Shown here piece after piece: positions 31,642-39,984 of a DNA stretch of 64,000 nt (position 1 is the first letter of the stretch; each line of letters opens with the position of its first letter). Source of the DNA: an uncultured Prochlorococcus sp. (GTDB lineage Bacteria; Cyanobacteriota; Cyanobacteriia; PCC-6307; Cyanobiaceae). Below the pieces are notes generated by a model. That model saw nothing but the letters and a program-made list of their open reading frames with translations. It did not search any database and had not been told where the DNA came from. The DNA lies in the NCBI GenBank assembly GCA_902527105.1, contig CABZNT010000003.1:83557-147556 (forward strand), written 5' to 3'. The translations under genes and the position numbers were made by a program.

Positions 31642-32535
31642 CTATCTTGGATACTTTTTCATAAGTTTTTGAATTTCTTCAGCATGGTAACTGCTACGAG
31701 TTAAAGGAGAACTAACTACTTGCATAAAGTCCAAATCTTTTTCCCCGAAAACTTTATAATAATTAAATTTTGCGGGACTCACAAATCTTTGAACAGGTAA
31801 ATGATTAGGGCCAGGAGATAAGTATTGGCCAATAGTAACAATGTCAACGAAATTACTTTTTAAATCCTTAAGAAGACTTAAGACCTCCTCATTTTTTTCC
31901 CCTAAACCAAGCATAAAACCTGACTTTGTATAAACTTTGGGAGAATATTCTCTCGTTCTTTTAAGCAACTCAAGGGTTCTCTCATATTTACCCTGAGGTC
32001 TTACTTTTTTATATAGCGAAGAAACAGTCTCAATATTATGGTTTAAAACGTTTGGATTTGAATCAAGAACCTTTTCAAGCGCTTTCCAGTTGCCACAAAG
32101 ATCAGGTATTAAAAGCTCAATTGTAGTTTCAGGAGATTTTTTTCTTACTTGATAAACACATTGAAAAAATTGAGATGCCCCACCATCCTCAAGATCGTCT
32201 CTATTAACTGATGTGATTACAACATGTTTAAGTTGCATTCTATAAACAGCTTCGGCTAAACGATATGGTTCTGTTGGATCTAATTCTCTTTTAGATCTAT
32301 CGAAATCAATATCGCAATATGGACATGCCCTAGTACAGCCAGGTCCCATTATAAGGAAAGTTGCAGTTCCACTTGCAAAACATTCACCAATATTTGGACA
32401 ACTTGCCTCTTGGCAGACAGTATTCAGATTTAAATCATTTAACAAATTTGCAGTATTGCCAATTCTCTCAATTTGCGGAGCTTTTACTCTTAACCAATCA
32501 GGTTTTGAAATTAAACTATTGAAATTATTAGTCAA
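31642..32535 (-). CDS. lipA: Lipoyl synthase
   Basis: The 297-residue radical SAM enzyme inserts two sulfurs into octanoyl groups on lipoyl domains. Both cluster motifs are visible: the auxiliary cluster Cys41-x4-Cys46-x5-Cys52 ([12 protein letters not shown]) and the radical SAM cluster Cys67-x3-Cys71-x2-Cys74 ([11 protein letters not shown]). The C-terminal RSSYHAEE carries the serine that ligates the auxiliary cluster. Targets would be pyruvate dehydrogenase E2 and glycine cleavage H protein. Its stop faces YCII across 6 bp. The upstream 292-bp spacer (32536-32827) is AT-rich and contains nothing I can name. Confidence 0.96.
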   Translation of the reverse strand: MTNNFNSLISKPDWLRVKAPQIERIGNTANLLNDLNLNTVCQEASCPNIGECFASGTATFLIMGPGCTRACPYCDIDFDRSKRELDPTEPYRLAEAVYRMQLKHVVITSVNRDDLEDGGASQFFQCVYQVRKKSPETTIELLIPDLCGNWKALEKVLDSNPNVLNHNIETVSSLYKKVRPQGKYERTLELLKRTREYSPKVYTKSGFMLGLGEKNEEVLSLLKDLKSNFVDIVTIGQYLSPGPNHLPVQRFVSPAKFNYYKVFGEKDLDFMQVVSSPLTRSSYHAEEIQKLMKKYPR

Positions 32536-32827
32536 ATTAATTTTGTTCAGCCTGTATTCTTATTTTAATAAAAACATTTTGAATTAACTATTAATAATTT
32601 CAAAAATAAAGCCTACTCAATAGTGGTCAAAAAATAAATGAATTTAATTAATCCTTCGACAATTTGAAAGATCCTTATTCAAATAAAAAGTTATACAAAA
32701 TTAATGTTCCATCAACTAAAATTAGAACGGTATAAAGAACGTTATTTTTAATACAGATATTAAAACATTTTTAATAACTACATTATACTATCTAATTAGT
32801 CTTTTATGTAATTTTTTGTTCTAATAA

Positions 32828-33502
32828 GTGTTTTTTTATTTATTAATTGATACAGTAAAAAATATATGTAATAGAACATTGACTTTTAAATTTAAAAGAA
32901 AGCGTCTTTTATTATCTGAGAAAAATAAAAACTCTAAAGCAATAGGTTATGCTAGAGCTATTCATAATGAATATGAATATTTAGAAGAACAAATAAAAAT
33001 TTTAAAGGCAGAGGGGTGCAGTTTAGTTTTCTCTGAATTTATAAGTTTAGATGAAGAAATCAAACCCCAACTCATTAAAGCTATAAATTGCTTATCTAAA
33101 GGAGATCAATTAATAATAACTCAACTTGATCGAGCATTTAAAAATAAAAAAGAATGTTTGAAGACAATAAATAAACTTATGAGTAAGGATATTAAATTGC
33201 GAACTTTGACTGGTTTTTTTGCAGCTAATGAAGCAACTAAAGCAAATTCTTCAATTTTTAAGATTTTATCTGAATTGGATAATTTAGAAGACAAAAGTTT
33301 AGGTGAAAGAAAAAAAGAACAACTATTACGCAGAAAATTATCTGGAAATAATCTAGGAGGAAGGCCCAAAATAAGTCCTTTAAAAGAATCTTTAGTCATT
33401 AGATTACGTAATGAGGGATATTCATATCGATCAATCAGATCACAAACGGGAATTGCATTGTCAACAATAAGAAGAGTCATTTTGGAAGGAGAATTAATAT
33501 AA
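32828..33502 (+). CDS. Degenerate serine-recombinase (resolvase)-like protein
   Basis: The 224-residue protein aligns to the resolvase/invertase family. It has IGYARAIHNEYEYLEEQIKIL, KGDQLIITQLDRAF, and a C-terminal Hin-type helix-turn-helix (GGRPKISPLKESLVIRL then YSYRSIRSQTGIALSTIRRVI). The nucleophilic serine of the YARVS motif is replaced: the sequence reads YARAI with Ile45. The arginine of the DRLGR motif is Lys105. It therefore probably cannot cut DNA and may act as a DNA-binding protein. The start is uncertain: GTG at 32828 adds a non-conserved tail, and TTG at 32879 is an alternative. A 70-residue gene begins 1 bp after its stop. Confidence 0.75.
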   Translation: MFFYLLIDTVKNICNRTLTFKFKRKRLLLSEKNKNSKAIGYARAIHNEYEYLEEQIKILKAEGCSLVFSEFISLDEEIKPQLIKAINCLSKGDQLIITQLDRAFKNKKECLKTINKLMSKDIKLRTLTGFFAANEATKANSSIFKILSELDNLEDKSLGERKKEQLLRRKLSGNNLGGRPKISPLKESLVIRLRNEGYSYRSIRSQTGIALSTIRRVILEGELI

Positions 33503-33503
33503 A

Positions 33504-33716
33504 ATGAGGAAGAAAGAAATTGAAAATTTAATTAAAGAAAATTTTAAAGATACAGCACTGCGTATTTATGAATTAGATAATGAAGATAGAAAAAGTTTGT
33601 TGGCAGAATATAGAGAATGGATTATGAATGATTTAGATTCTGAAGAGGTAATGATGCTACCTTATGAAGCCTATACTGATAAATTAGACTCTAATTACTT
33701 AGACGATTTACTTTAG
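33504..33716 (+). CDS. Small acidic protein of unknown function
   Basis: I do not recognise this 70-residue protein. It is helical and acidic, with KKEIENLIKENFKDTALRIYEL followed by DRKSLLAEYREWIMNDLDSEEVMML. It has no Cys, signal peptide or membrane segment. Its ATG lies one base after the stop of the resolvase-like gene, so the two are probably translated together and it may be a functional partner. Its 3' end overlaps the convergent penicillin-binding-like gene by 4 bp. Codon use is ordinary for the region, which favours a real gene. Confidence 0.65.
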   Translation: MRKKEIENLIKENFKDTALRIYELDNEDRKSLLAEYREWIMNDLDSEEVMMLPYEAYTDKLDSNYLDDLL

Positions 33717-34621
33717 TCCTTAATAGAATATGTCTTATTAAATTCATATACTTCTTTGGCTATTAATGGTAAGAAGGAAGTATCTTTAGAATATTTTTCT
33801 CCATTACAAAAAACAACTAATAAAGTTTGTAAAGATTGACTATTAGTCCACCAAGCTGAATCATGTCTAACTTCAGACATTAAGCCTGCTTTACTCCAAA
33901 GATTAATACTTTCTGGTAACCCTTCACCCAAAAAACCATCTATTTGATTCAAAGAATCGTTTTGAAGTACAACTTTATTTAAATTTCTTTTTAAAAAACT
34001 TCGTAAATTTAAGTCATTTTTTTGATAATCAATATGAATCATAATTTCCTCCAAAACCCTCGCAGCTGAATCAGAATTCATAGCGTTTCTATTTTTATTA
34101 TCATGCCCATAGAATTCTTGTTCACGACCATATGGTGCATCATCCCAGGTCTTCTGACAGCAATTTATTCCACTCAAATCCTCCCAATGTAAATCATGTA
34201 GCCAATCATTTATTATGCTTCTTTGATATTTCCAATTTTCCCATAATTCCCCTTCAATACAAGGTCCACTTGTTGTTCCTGTAAGTAAATCAATTAAGAA
34301 GCTTGTTGCATTATTACTTGAGAAAGACAACATTTTCCTTACAGCATCATTAAGTTCATCTGATAATAATAAACTTCCTTTTTTAATCCAATAAAATGCA
34401 GCAAGGCCATAAACCAACTTGACTATGCTGGCAGGGTAAACCATTTTTTTATTATTAATACCAGTTCCAAAACCTTTAAATACACTGTTATTTTCACTTT
34501 TATAATTAATCCAAGTTATAGCAATATCTTCTCTTGAAAAATCTTTATTATGAGTACATACTCTCCCTAAAATATCATTTAGGGCTAGACCCATCTCTTT
34601 ACTTAAATAGTAAAAGGACAT
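33713..34621 (-). CDS. Serine beta-lactamase/PBP-like hydrolase
   Basis: The 302-residue protein shows the order of active-site motifs of the penicillin-recognising family: Ser65-x2-Lys68 (YPASIVKLVYG), Ser102-Asn103-Asn104 (SSNNA), and a third motif Lys244-Ala245-Gly246 where KTG or KSG is usual. It resembles class A beta-lactamase-related proteins of cyanobacteria (Beta-lactamase2 type). No N-terminal signal peptide is evident, which is odd for a cell-wall enzyme. Whether it acts on peptidoglycan, an ester or not at all is unknown. It is divergent from an NlpC/P60 peptidase with only 3 bp between the start codons, suggesting a linked role in muropeptide handling. Confidence 0.8.
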   Translation of the reverse strand: MSFYYLSKEMGLALNDILGRVCTHNKDFSREDIAITWINYKSENNSVFKGFGTGINNKKMVYPASIVKLVYGLAAFYWIKKGSLLLSDELNDAVRKMLSFSSNNATSFLIDLLTGTTSGPCIEGELWENWKYQRSIINDWLHDLHWEDLSGINCCQKTWDDAPYGREQEFYGHDNKNRNAMNSDSAARVLEEIMIHIDYQKNDLNLRSFLKRNLNKVVLQNDSLNQIDGFLGEGLPESINLWSKAGLMSEVRHDSAWWTNSQSLQTLLVVFCNGEKYSKDTSFLPLIAKEVYEFNKTYSIKD

Positions 34622-34624
34622 TGT

Positions 34625-35383
34625 ATGGAAACTTATAAAAATCCTATCTCACTATTTAAACAAACTAATTTTTCAAAAACTATTTGGTGGAAATTAAAAG
34701 TTAATATTTCTGGATATCAAAATGAAACAGAAAATAAATTAGTTACTGAAATATTTAAAAATAGAATTTTTAGGCTTATTTATCCAAATATTTATCAAAA
34801 AAACCATACATTTTCAAGAATATTAGTTCAACTATATGAAGATGGATACATCTGTTGGATAAATTTAGATGGATTGATTATTGAAAAATATGAATTAAAT
34901 AAAAGTGAGAATTCAAAAAATGAACACTCCTTTATCAAGGATAAAGTTCCCTCACTTTTAAAATGGATCAAGGATCAGGCTGAGTTAAATAATGAATACC
35001 TTTGGGGAGGCACATTAGGTCCCAATTTTGATTGTTCTGGATTAATTCAGACTGCTTTTTTAAAGCATCACATTCATATACCTCGAGACTCTTTTCAAAT
35101 AAAAAGTTTTTGCCAACACCTTTTTTATTACAAAGAATCTTATGCGGCTCTTCAACCAGGAGATCTTTTATTTTTTGGAAATAAAGAAAAATGTGATCAT
35201 ATTGGAATATATAAAGATGATGGGTTGTATTACCATTGCTCTGGAAAGAATTTTGGCAGAAATGGAATAGGATTAGATACCCTTAAGAAGTCCAAAGACA
35301 AAATCTCATTGCATTATAAATCTAAACTACTTTCTGCAGGAAGAGTAGTTAGAAGTTATAGATGGGATAGAACTATACGTTAA
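34625..35383 (+). CDS. NlpC/P60 family cysteine peptidase with SH3-like N-terminus
   Basis: The 252-residue protein has an N-terminal region of about 110 residues that fits the small-barrel SH3-like domain of cyanobacterial NlpC/P60 enzymes. A catalytic domain follows with Cys137 (NFDCSGLIQTAF), His192 (CDHIGIY) and third residue His204 (YYHCSG). Characterised homologues from Anabaena and Nostoc are gamma-D-glutamyl-diamino acid endopeptidases used in cell-wall recycling. There is no signal peptide, consistent with a cytosolic recycling role. The start is ATG 34625, three bases from the start of the divergent PBP-like gene. It converges with psaL after 53 bp. Confidence 0.87.
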   Translation: METYKNPISLFKQTNFSKTIWWKLKVNISGYQNETENKLVTEIFKNRIFRLIYPNIYQKNHTFSRILVQLYEDGYICWINLDGLIIEKYELNKSENSKNEHSFIKDKVPSLLKWIKDQAELNNEYLWGGTLGPNFDCSGLIQTAFLKHHIHIPRDSFQIKSFCQHLFYYKESYAALQPGDLLFFGNKEKCDHIGIYKDDGLYYHCSGKNFGRNGIGLDTLKKSKDKISLHYKSKLLSAGRVVRSYRWDRTIR

Positions 35384-35436
35384 TTAATAGATTTCACCTT
35401 TTAATTTTAAATATTACTTATTCTTTTATTTAGGAA

Positions 35437-36036
35437 TTACCCAGCAGTCCAAATATTTTTAATAATTGGCATTATGGTATCTAAGTGTAATGTCCCAACA
35501 AGTAGCCAAGCAAAAACAGCTCCTCCACAGCCTCCTAACCAAAATCCACTTGTAAAATCAGCCCAACCAGCTCTTGTAAATAAGTCCTTTGGCGGATTAT
35601 TAACAGTCGCATCTGGAGGTTGAACATTAGGTGCTTTACCGGGTGCATTATAAAGAACTAAAAGTGCTGTCAAAATATGAACAGCTCCAATAGCCGCAAG
35701 AAGTCCAGCAGTTAGAGCAAATTCAGAATTTCTTAGTGGGCCAGTCATAGTGAAAGGACCGTATAAGAGATATCCAAAAGCTGCTCCAGTTTCTAAGCCT
35801 CTAAAATTAGGAGAAATACCTTCTCTATAGAAAGGCAAATTATTGATAAAAGCTTTTGTAAAATAGCCGCTATTAACTGGGGTAGCTAAATTACCAACAC
35901 ATGGATCAGCAACAGTTTTTACTGCCCATTGTTCTGCAACACCAATATCATTTGGTTGTACAGAATTATCTATGTATTTCTCATCAAACTTAATTGAACT
36001 TGTTGATTCTGAGAATGATTTTTGAAAGTCGCTCAT
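35437..36036 (-). CDS. psaL: Photosystem I subunit XI, PsaL
   Basis: This 199-residue protein of the thylakoid membrane has the PsaL signatures [20 protein letters not shown] and [19 protein letters not shown]. Two to three hydrophobic helices follow ([20 protein letters not shown] and a C-terminal [15 protein letters not shown]). PsaL forms the core of the photosystem I trimer interface in cyanobacteria. The upstream gene psaI encodes its small partner, which helps anchor it. Gap psaI-psaL is 27 bp, so they form an operon. Length is slightly greater than in freshwater strains because of the N-terminal extension. Confidence 0.97.
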   Translation of the reverse strand: MSDFQKSFSESTSSIKFDEKYIDNSVQPNDIGVAEQWAVKTVADPCVGNLATPVNSGYFTKAFINNLPFYREGISPNFRGLETGAAFGYLLYGPFTMTGPLRNSEFALTAGLLAAIGAVHILTALLVLYNAPGKAPNVQPPDATVNNPPKDLFTRAGWADFTSGFWLGGCGGAVFAWLLVGTLHLDTIMPIIKNIWTAG

Positions 36037-36063
36037 GTTTTTAATAGTTTAGTTTTTAATAAT

Positions 36064-36177
36064 TTATTCAGTTGCTGTAATAAATCTTCCAATCAATACG
36101 ATAAAAACAGCAGGCATTGCTATACCAATTAATGGAACAAAAATTGAGGGTAAGAGGCTTGGTAAATCAGATGGCAT
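36064..36177 (-). CDS. psaI: Photosystem I subunit VIII, PsaI
   Basis: A 37-residue ORF starting MPSDLPSLLPSIFVP has a single transmembrane helix (about residues 11-31) and ends RFITATE. Size, SIFVPLIG motif, single helix and position directly upstream of psaL (27 bp, same strand) all fit PsaI. PsaI sits beside PsaL at the trimer centre of photosystem I. The start ATG is at 36177; just upstream is a tandem 10-bp repeat. Confidence 0.88.
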   Translation of the reverse strand: MPSDLPSLLPSIFVPLIGIAMPAVFIVLIGRFITATE

Positions 36178-36180
36178 AGT

Positions 36181-36200
36181 TCTTTAAACATCTTTAAACA
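36181..36200. repeat. Tandem 10-bp direct repeat upstream of psaI
   Basis: Two identical copies of TCTTTAAACA lie at 36181-36190 and 36191-36200, ending 3 bp from the psaI start codon. This would be in the psaI leader or promoter. A regulator or RNA element could use it, but it may be chance in AT-rich sequence. Confidence 0.6.
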
Positions 36201-36269
36201 CTTTAGTATTTATCTGTGAAATAGTGTTAATTTTATTACTGGATGATATAAAAATTATTAACTTTTTAC

Positions 36270-36662
36270 ATGTTAAATTTTTTCGCAATTGTACTTATTA
36301 TTTTTATAGGAATATTACTTCTAGTTTTAAAAAAAAGAAGCTTTAGAAAGTTAATAAATAAAGGCAAATTACATTTTGTTAAATTAAAAAAAAATAGAAA
36401 AAATAAAAATAAATTGCTATCTAATAAAAAAAGTTTTTTATACAATCACGAAGAAAAAAAGTACTCATTATTTTATAAAAATTCTCAAAGAAATAAAATG
36501 TTTAGTCTTTTTCAGGGAAATACGGAAGACAAATTAAAAGCATTAAAAATTGCGGAAGAATTGTCTGATAAATCTACATTATCAATTTTACGACAAGGAT
36601 TAAGAGATATGTCTCCTGAAGTGGTTAAAATTTCAGCTTTATTAATAAGAAAATTCAAGTAA
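36270..36662 (+). CDS. Membrane-anchored HEAT-repeat-like protein, unknown function
   Basis: I do not recognise this 130-residue protein. Residues 3-20 form one hydrophobic helix (FFAIVLIIFIGILLLVL). A very basic Lys/Asn-rich stretch of about 55 residues follows, then a C-terminal pair of helices (DKLKALKIAEELSDKSTLSIL and RDMSPEVVKISALLIRKF) that looks like one HEAT repeat. The basic linker suggests contact with acidic lipids, RNA or thylakoid proteins. It sits between psaI and a glycosyltransferase and converges with the latter after 4 bp. Confidence 0.6.
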   Translation: MLNFFAIVLIIFIGILLLVLKKRSFRKLINKGKLHFVKLKKNRKNKNKLLSNKKSFLYNHEEKKYSLFYKNSQRNKMFSLFQGNTEDKLKALKIAEELSDKSTLSILRQGLRDMSPEVVKISALLIRKFK

Positions 36663-36666
36663 AAAT

Positions 36667-37629
36667 TTAATTTTGATTGGCACTACTTATTGACCTTATT
36701 CTATAAATTGGACGACTTTGACTTTCATGATATGTTCTAATTAAAAGTTCGCTCAATAATCCAAAGCTAAATAATTGAACCCCAGCAATTCCTAATATTA
36801 ATGAAAACATTAGCAACGGTCGATTTCCAATATCCTCACCCATTATTTTTAATGCTATCAAATAAGCACTCATCGATAGGCTAGTGAAAATACTTATAAT
36901 TCCAACAAAACCAAATCCATACATCGGTCTTGTTAAAAATTTAGTCATAAACCAAACAGTTAGTAAATCCATTAAAACTCTAAAAGTTCTGTCTATTCCA
37001 TATTTGCTAGATCCATATTGCCTGCTTCTATGATTGACTTTAATCTCTTTGATTCTTGCACCTTCAATATTTGCTAAGACAGGCAAAAACCTGTGAAGTT
37101 CTCCATACAATTTAATATCATCAATTATTTCTTTCTTAAAAGCTTTTAATGAACATCCATAGTCATGCAACTTCAAACCTGTTACGCGAGCTATTAATTT
37201 ATTCGCTATTTTGGATGGTATCTTTCTATTAATTAATTTATCTTTTCTATCAAACCTCCATCCACAAATCAAATCGTAGCCATTATTAATTTCTGAAATT
37301 AATATCGGAATATCATTTGGATCATTCTGTAAATCACCATCCAAAGTAATGACAATATCGCCTTTAGAGTTATCAAAGCCAGCTGACATTGCTGCAGTTT
37401 GCCCATAATTTTTGCGGAGGGAAATCACTGACAATTCTTTAATTTTGAGAGTTAATTGTTTTAATACTTGTTGAGTATTATCTTTAGAACCATCATTTAC
37501 AACAATCAATTCAAAATTTAATTTATGTAATGACATTACATTAATGACTTCATCCAATAAAAAAACAATACTCTCACTTTCATTGAAAACTGGGATGATA
37601 ATAGAAATTAATTGTTTTATATCTGACAT
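36667..37629 (-). CDS. GtrB-type polyprenyl-phosphate glycosyltransferase
   Basis: The 320-residue protein has a family 2 GT-A domain: SIIIPVFNESESI, ELIVVNDGSKDNT, metal-binding TLDGDLQNDP, and the acceptor-side SLKAFKKEII. Two C-terminal membrane helices follow (FGFVGIISIFTSLSMSAYLI and LILGIAGVQLFSFGLLSELL). This is the layout of GtrB/DPMS proteins such as Synechocystis Sll0501, which transfer a sugar from a nucleotide donor to undecaprenyl phosphate at the inner membrane face. The donor is unknown. It could serve either membrane transferase in this window. It converges with the HEAT-like gene. The psaAB terminator lies 52 bp upstream of its start. Confidence 0.87.
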   Translation of the reverse strand: MSDIKQLISIIIPVFNESESIVFLLDEVINVMSLHKLNFELIVVNDGSKDNTQQVLKQLTLKIKELSVISLRKNYGQTAAMSAGFDNSKGDIVITLDGDLQNDPNDIPILISEINNGYDLICGWRFDRKDKLINRKIPSKIANKLIARVTGLKLHDYGCSLKAFKKEIIDDIKLYGELHRFLPVLANIEGARIKEIKVNHRSRQYGSSKYGIDRTFRVLMDLLTVWFMTKFLTRPMYGFGFVGIISIFTSLSMSAYLIALKIMGEDIGNRPLLMFSLILGIAGVQLFSFGLLSELLIRTYHESQSRPIYRIRSISSANQN

Positions 37630-37676
37630 TTATATTTGATATATTTATATAATTTTAACTTAATTTAGAAGATTAA

Positions 37677-37709
37677 AATAAAAAAAAATCACCACAGATG
37701 TGGTGATTT
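37677..37709 (-). terminator. Intrinsic terminator of psaAB
   Basis: A perfect 10-bp stem (AAATCACCAC at 37686-37695 against GTGGTGATTT at 37700-37709) with loop AGAT is followed on the minus strand by a run of eight T. It lies 19 bp beyond the psaB stop and is the clearest rho-independent terminator in the window. Confidence 0.92.
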
Positions 37710-37728
37710 AAATTATTTAAAAGAAGAT

Positions 37729-39957
37729 TTAACCAAACTTACCAGACGTAGATGCAATCACAAATGCACCGAAAGTAAGGATGTTACCAATGGTGAAATG
37801 TGCTAAACCAACCAATCTAGCTTGAACAATTGAAAGTGCAACTGGCTTATCTCTCCAGCCAACAAGGTTAGCAATTGGAGTACGCTGATGTGCCCAAACT
37901 AATGTTTCAATTAATTCTTGCCAGTAACCACGCCATGATATTAGGAACATGAAACCAGTAGCCCAAACTAAGTGACCGAATAGGAACATCCAAGCCCAAG
38001 GAGATAATGAGTTTACTCCAAATGGATTATATCCGTTAATAAGTTGAGCAGAGTTTAACCACAGATAATCTCTGAACCAACCCATTAGATAAGTTCCTGA
38101 TTCATTAAATTGTGCTACATTACCCTGCCATATTGCTAAATGTTTCCAATGCCAGTAGAAAGTTACCCATGCTAATAAATTTAATGCCCAGAACATAGCT
38201 AAATACATAGCGTCCCATGATGAACTATCACAAGTACCTCCACGTCCAGGTCCATCACAAGGGAATGCATAACCTAAATCTTTCTTATCAGGAATTAATT
38301 TGGTTCCTCTAGCATCAAGAGCGCCTTTGATAAGAATTAAAGCAGTTGTATGAAGACCTAAAGCGATAGCATGATGAACTAAGAAATCTGCAGGTCCTAT
38401 AGGTAAGAATGCACTTAATGCATCTTGTCTATTGATAAGATCCATCCAGTAATGATTACCTGGTAAAGAGTTAGCAGCAAGACTTGCTGAACTTGTAGGA
38501 TCAGATAGTAGAGCATTGAAGCCGTACATCATCTTACCTTGAGCAGCCTGAACGAATTGAGCAAATACTGGCTCAATTAGAATTTGCTTTTCAGGATTAC
38601 CAAAAGCTACAACAACATCGTTATGGACATAAATTCCAAGCGTATGGAATCCAAGCAACATTGTTACCCAACTAAGGTGACTTATTAAAGCTTCCTTTGT
38701 TCCAAGAACTCTCGCTAATACATTATCTTTATTTAATTCAGGATCGTAATCTCTCACAAAGAAAATAGCTCCATGTGCAAAAGCACCTACCATCAAGAAC
38801 ATTGCTATGTACTGATGATGACTATATAAAGCAGATTGTGTAGTGTAGTCCCTAGCGATAAAGGCATAGGAAGGAAGTGCTCCCATATGTTGCGCCACAA
38901 GAGAAGTTGCCACTCCAAGTGATGCTAATGCTAGTCCAAGTTGGAAATGTAATGAGTTATTTACAGTTTCATAAATACCATCATGATTAATTCCGAAACT
39001 ACCTTTATGAGGATCATTTGGGTGCCTAGTATTATGAGCTTCTGTAATTTCTTTGAGGCTATGGCCAATGCCAAAAGTATTCCTATACATATGGCCAGCA
39101 ATTACAAAAACTGTTCCAATTGCAATGTGGTGATGAGCAATATCAGTAAGCCATAATGCTTCACTTTGAGGATGAAGACCACCCAAGAAGGTAAATATTG
39201 CTGTTCCAGCTCCCTCAGCTGTACCAAATACTTGATCTAAAGAATCAGGATTTTGTGCATATGCTCCCCAATTTAAAGTAAAGAAAGGAGCTAATCCTGC
39301 AGGATGTGGAAGTACAGTTAACCAGTTATCCCAACCCACATGCTGTCCTCTTGATTCAGGTATAGCAACGTGAACCAAATGCCCTGTCCAAGCGATACTA
39401 CTAAAACCAAATAAAACAGCTAAGTGATGATTTAATCTTGACTCTGCATTTTTAAACCAAGCTAGAGAGGGTCTGAATTTTGGTTGTAAGTGTAACCAAC
39501 CTGCAAATAAAGTCCAGCAAGCAAGAATACTCATAAATATTGATGCTTGGAAGAGTTGCTCATTAGTTCTCATTCCAATTGTGTACCACCAATGGTAGAG
39601 ACCTGAATAAGCGATATTTACTGGACCGCTTGCTCCAGCTTGTGTCATTGCTTCTGTGATCCCTGATCCAAAATGAGGATCCCAAATAGCATGAGCTATA
39701 GGACGAACATGAGTTGGATCAAGTACAAATTGCTCAAAGTTACCCTGCCAAGCAATATGAAATAGGTTACCAGCTACCCAGAGAGCGATTATTGCTAGAT
39801 GTCCAAAATGTGTAGAGAATAGCTTCTGATAAAGTTTTTCTTCGGTCATACCATCATGACTTTCAAAGTCATGAGCGGTAGCTATTCCGTACCATATTCG
39901 TCGGGTTGTGGGGTCCTGAGCTAGACCCTGGTTAAATGATGGAAATTTTGTTGCCAT
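37729..39957 (-). CDS. psaB: Photosystem I P700 apoprotein A2, PsaB
   Basis: The 742-residue thylakoid protein has eleven hydrophobic helices rich in chlorophyll-binding His. The Fx iron-sulfur motif is [18 protein letters not shown], with both conserved cysteines. With PsaA it forms the reaction-centre heterodimer that holds P700, A0, A1 and Fx. The start [20 protein letters not shown] is standard, and the end TSGKFG matches cyanobacterial PsaB. It follows psaA by 27 bp as a single operon and ends at a strong terminator. Confidence 0.99.
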
Positions 39958-39984
39958 TGAATTAAAAAGGTGAAGTTCAGGTTA

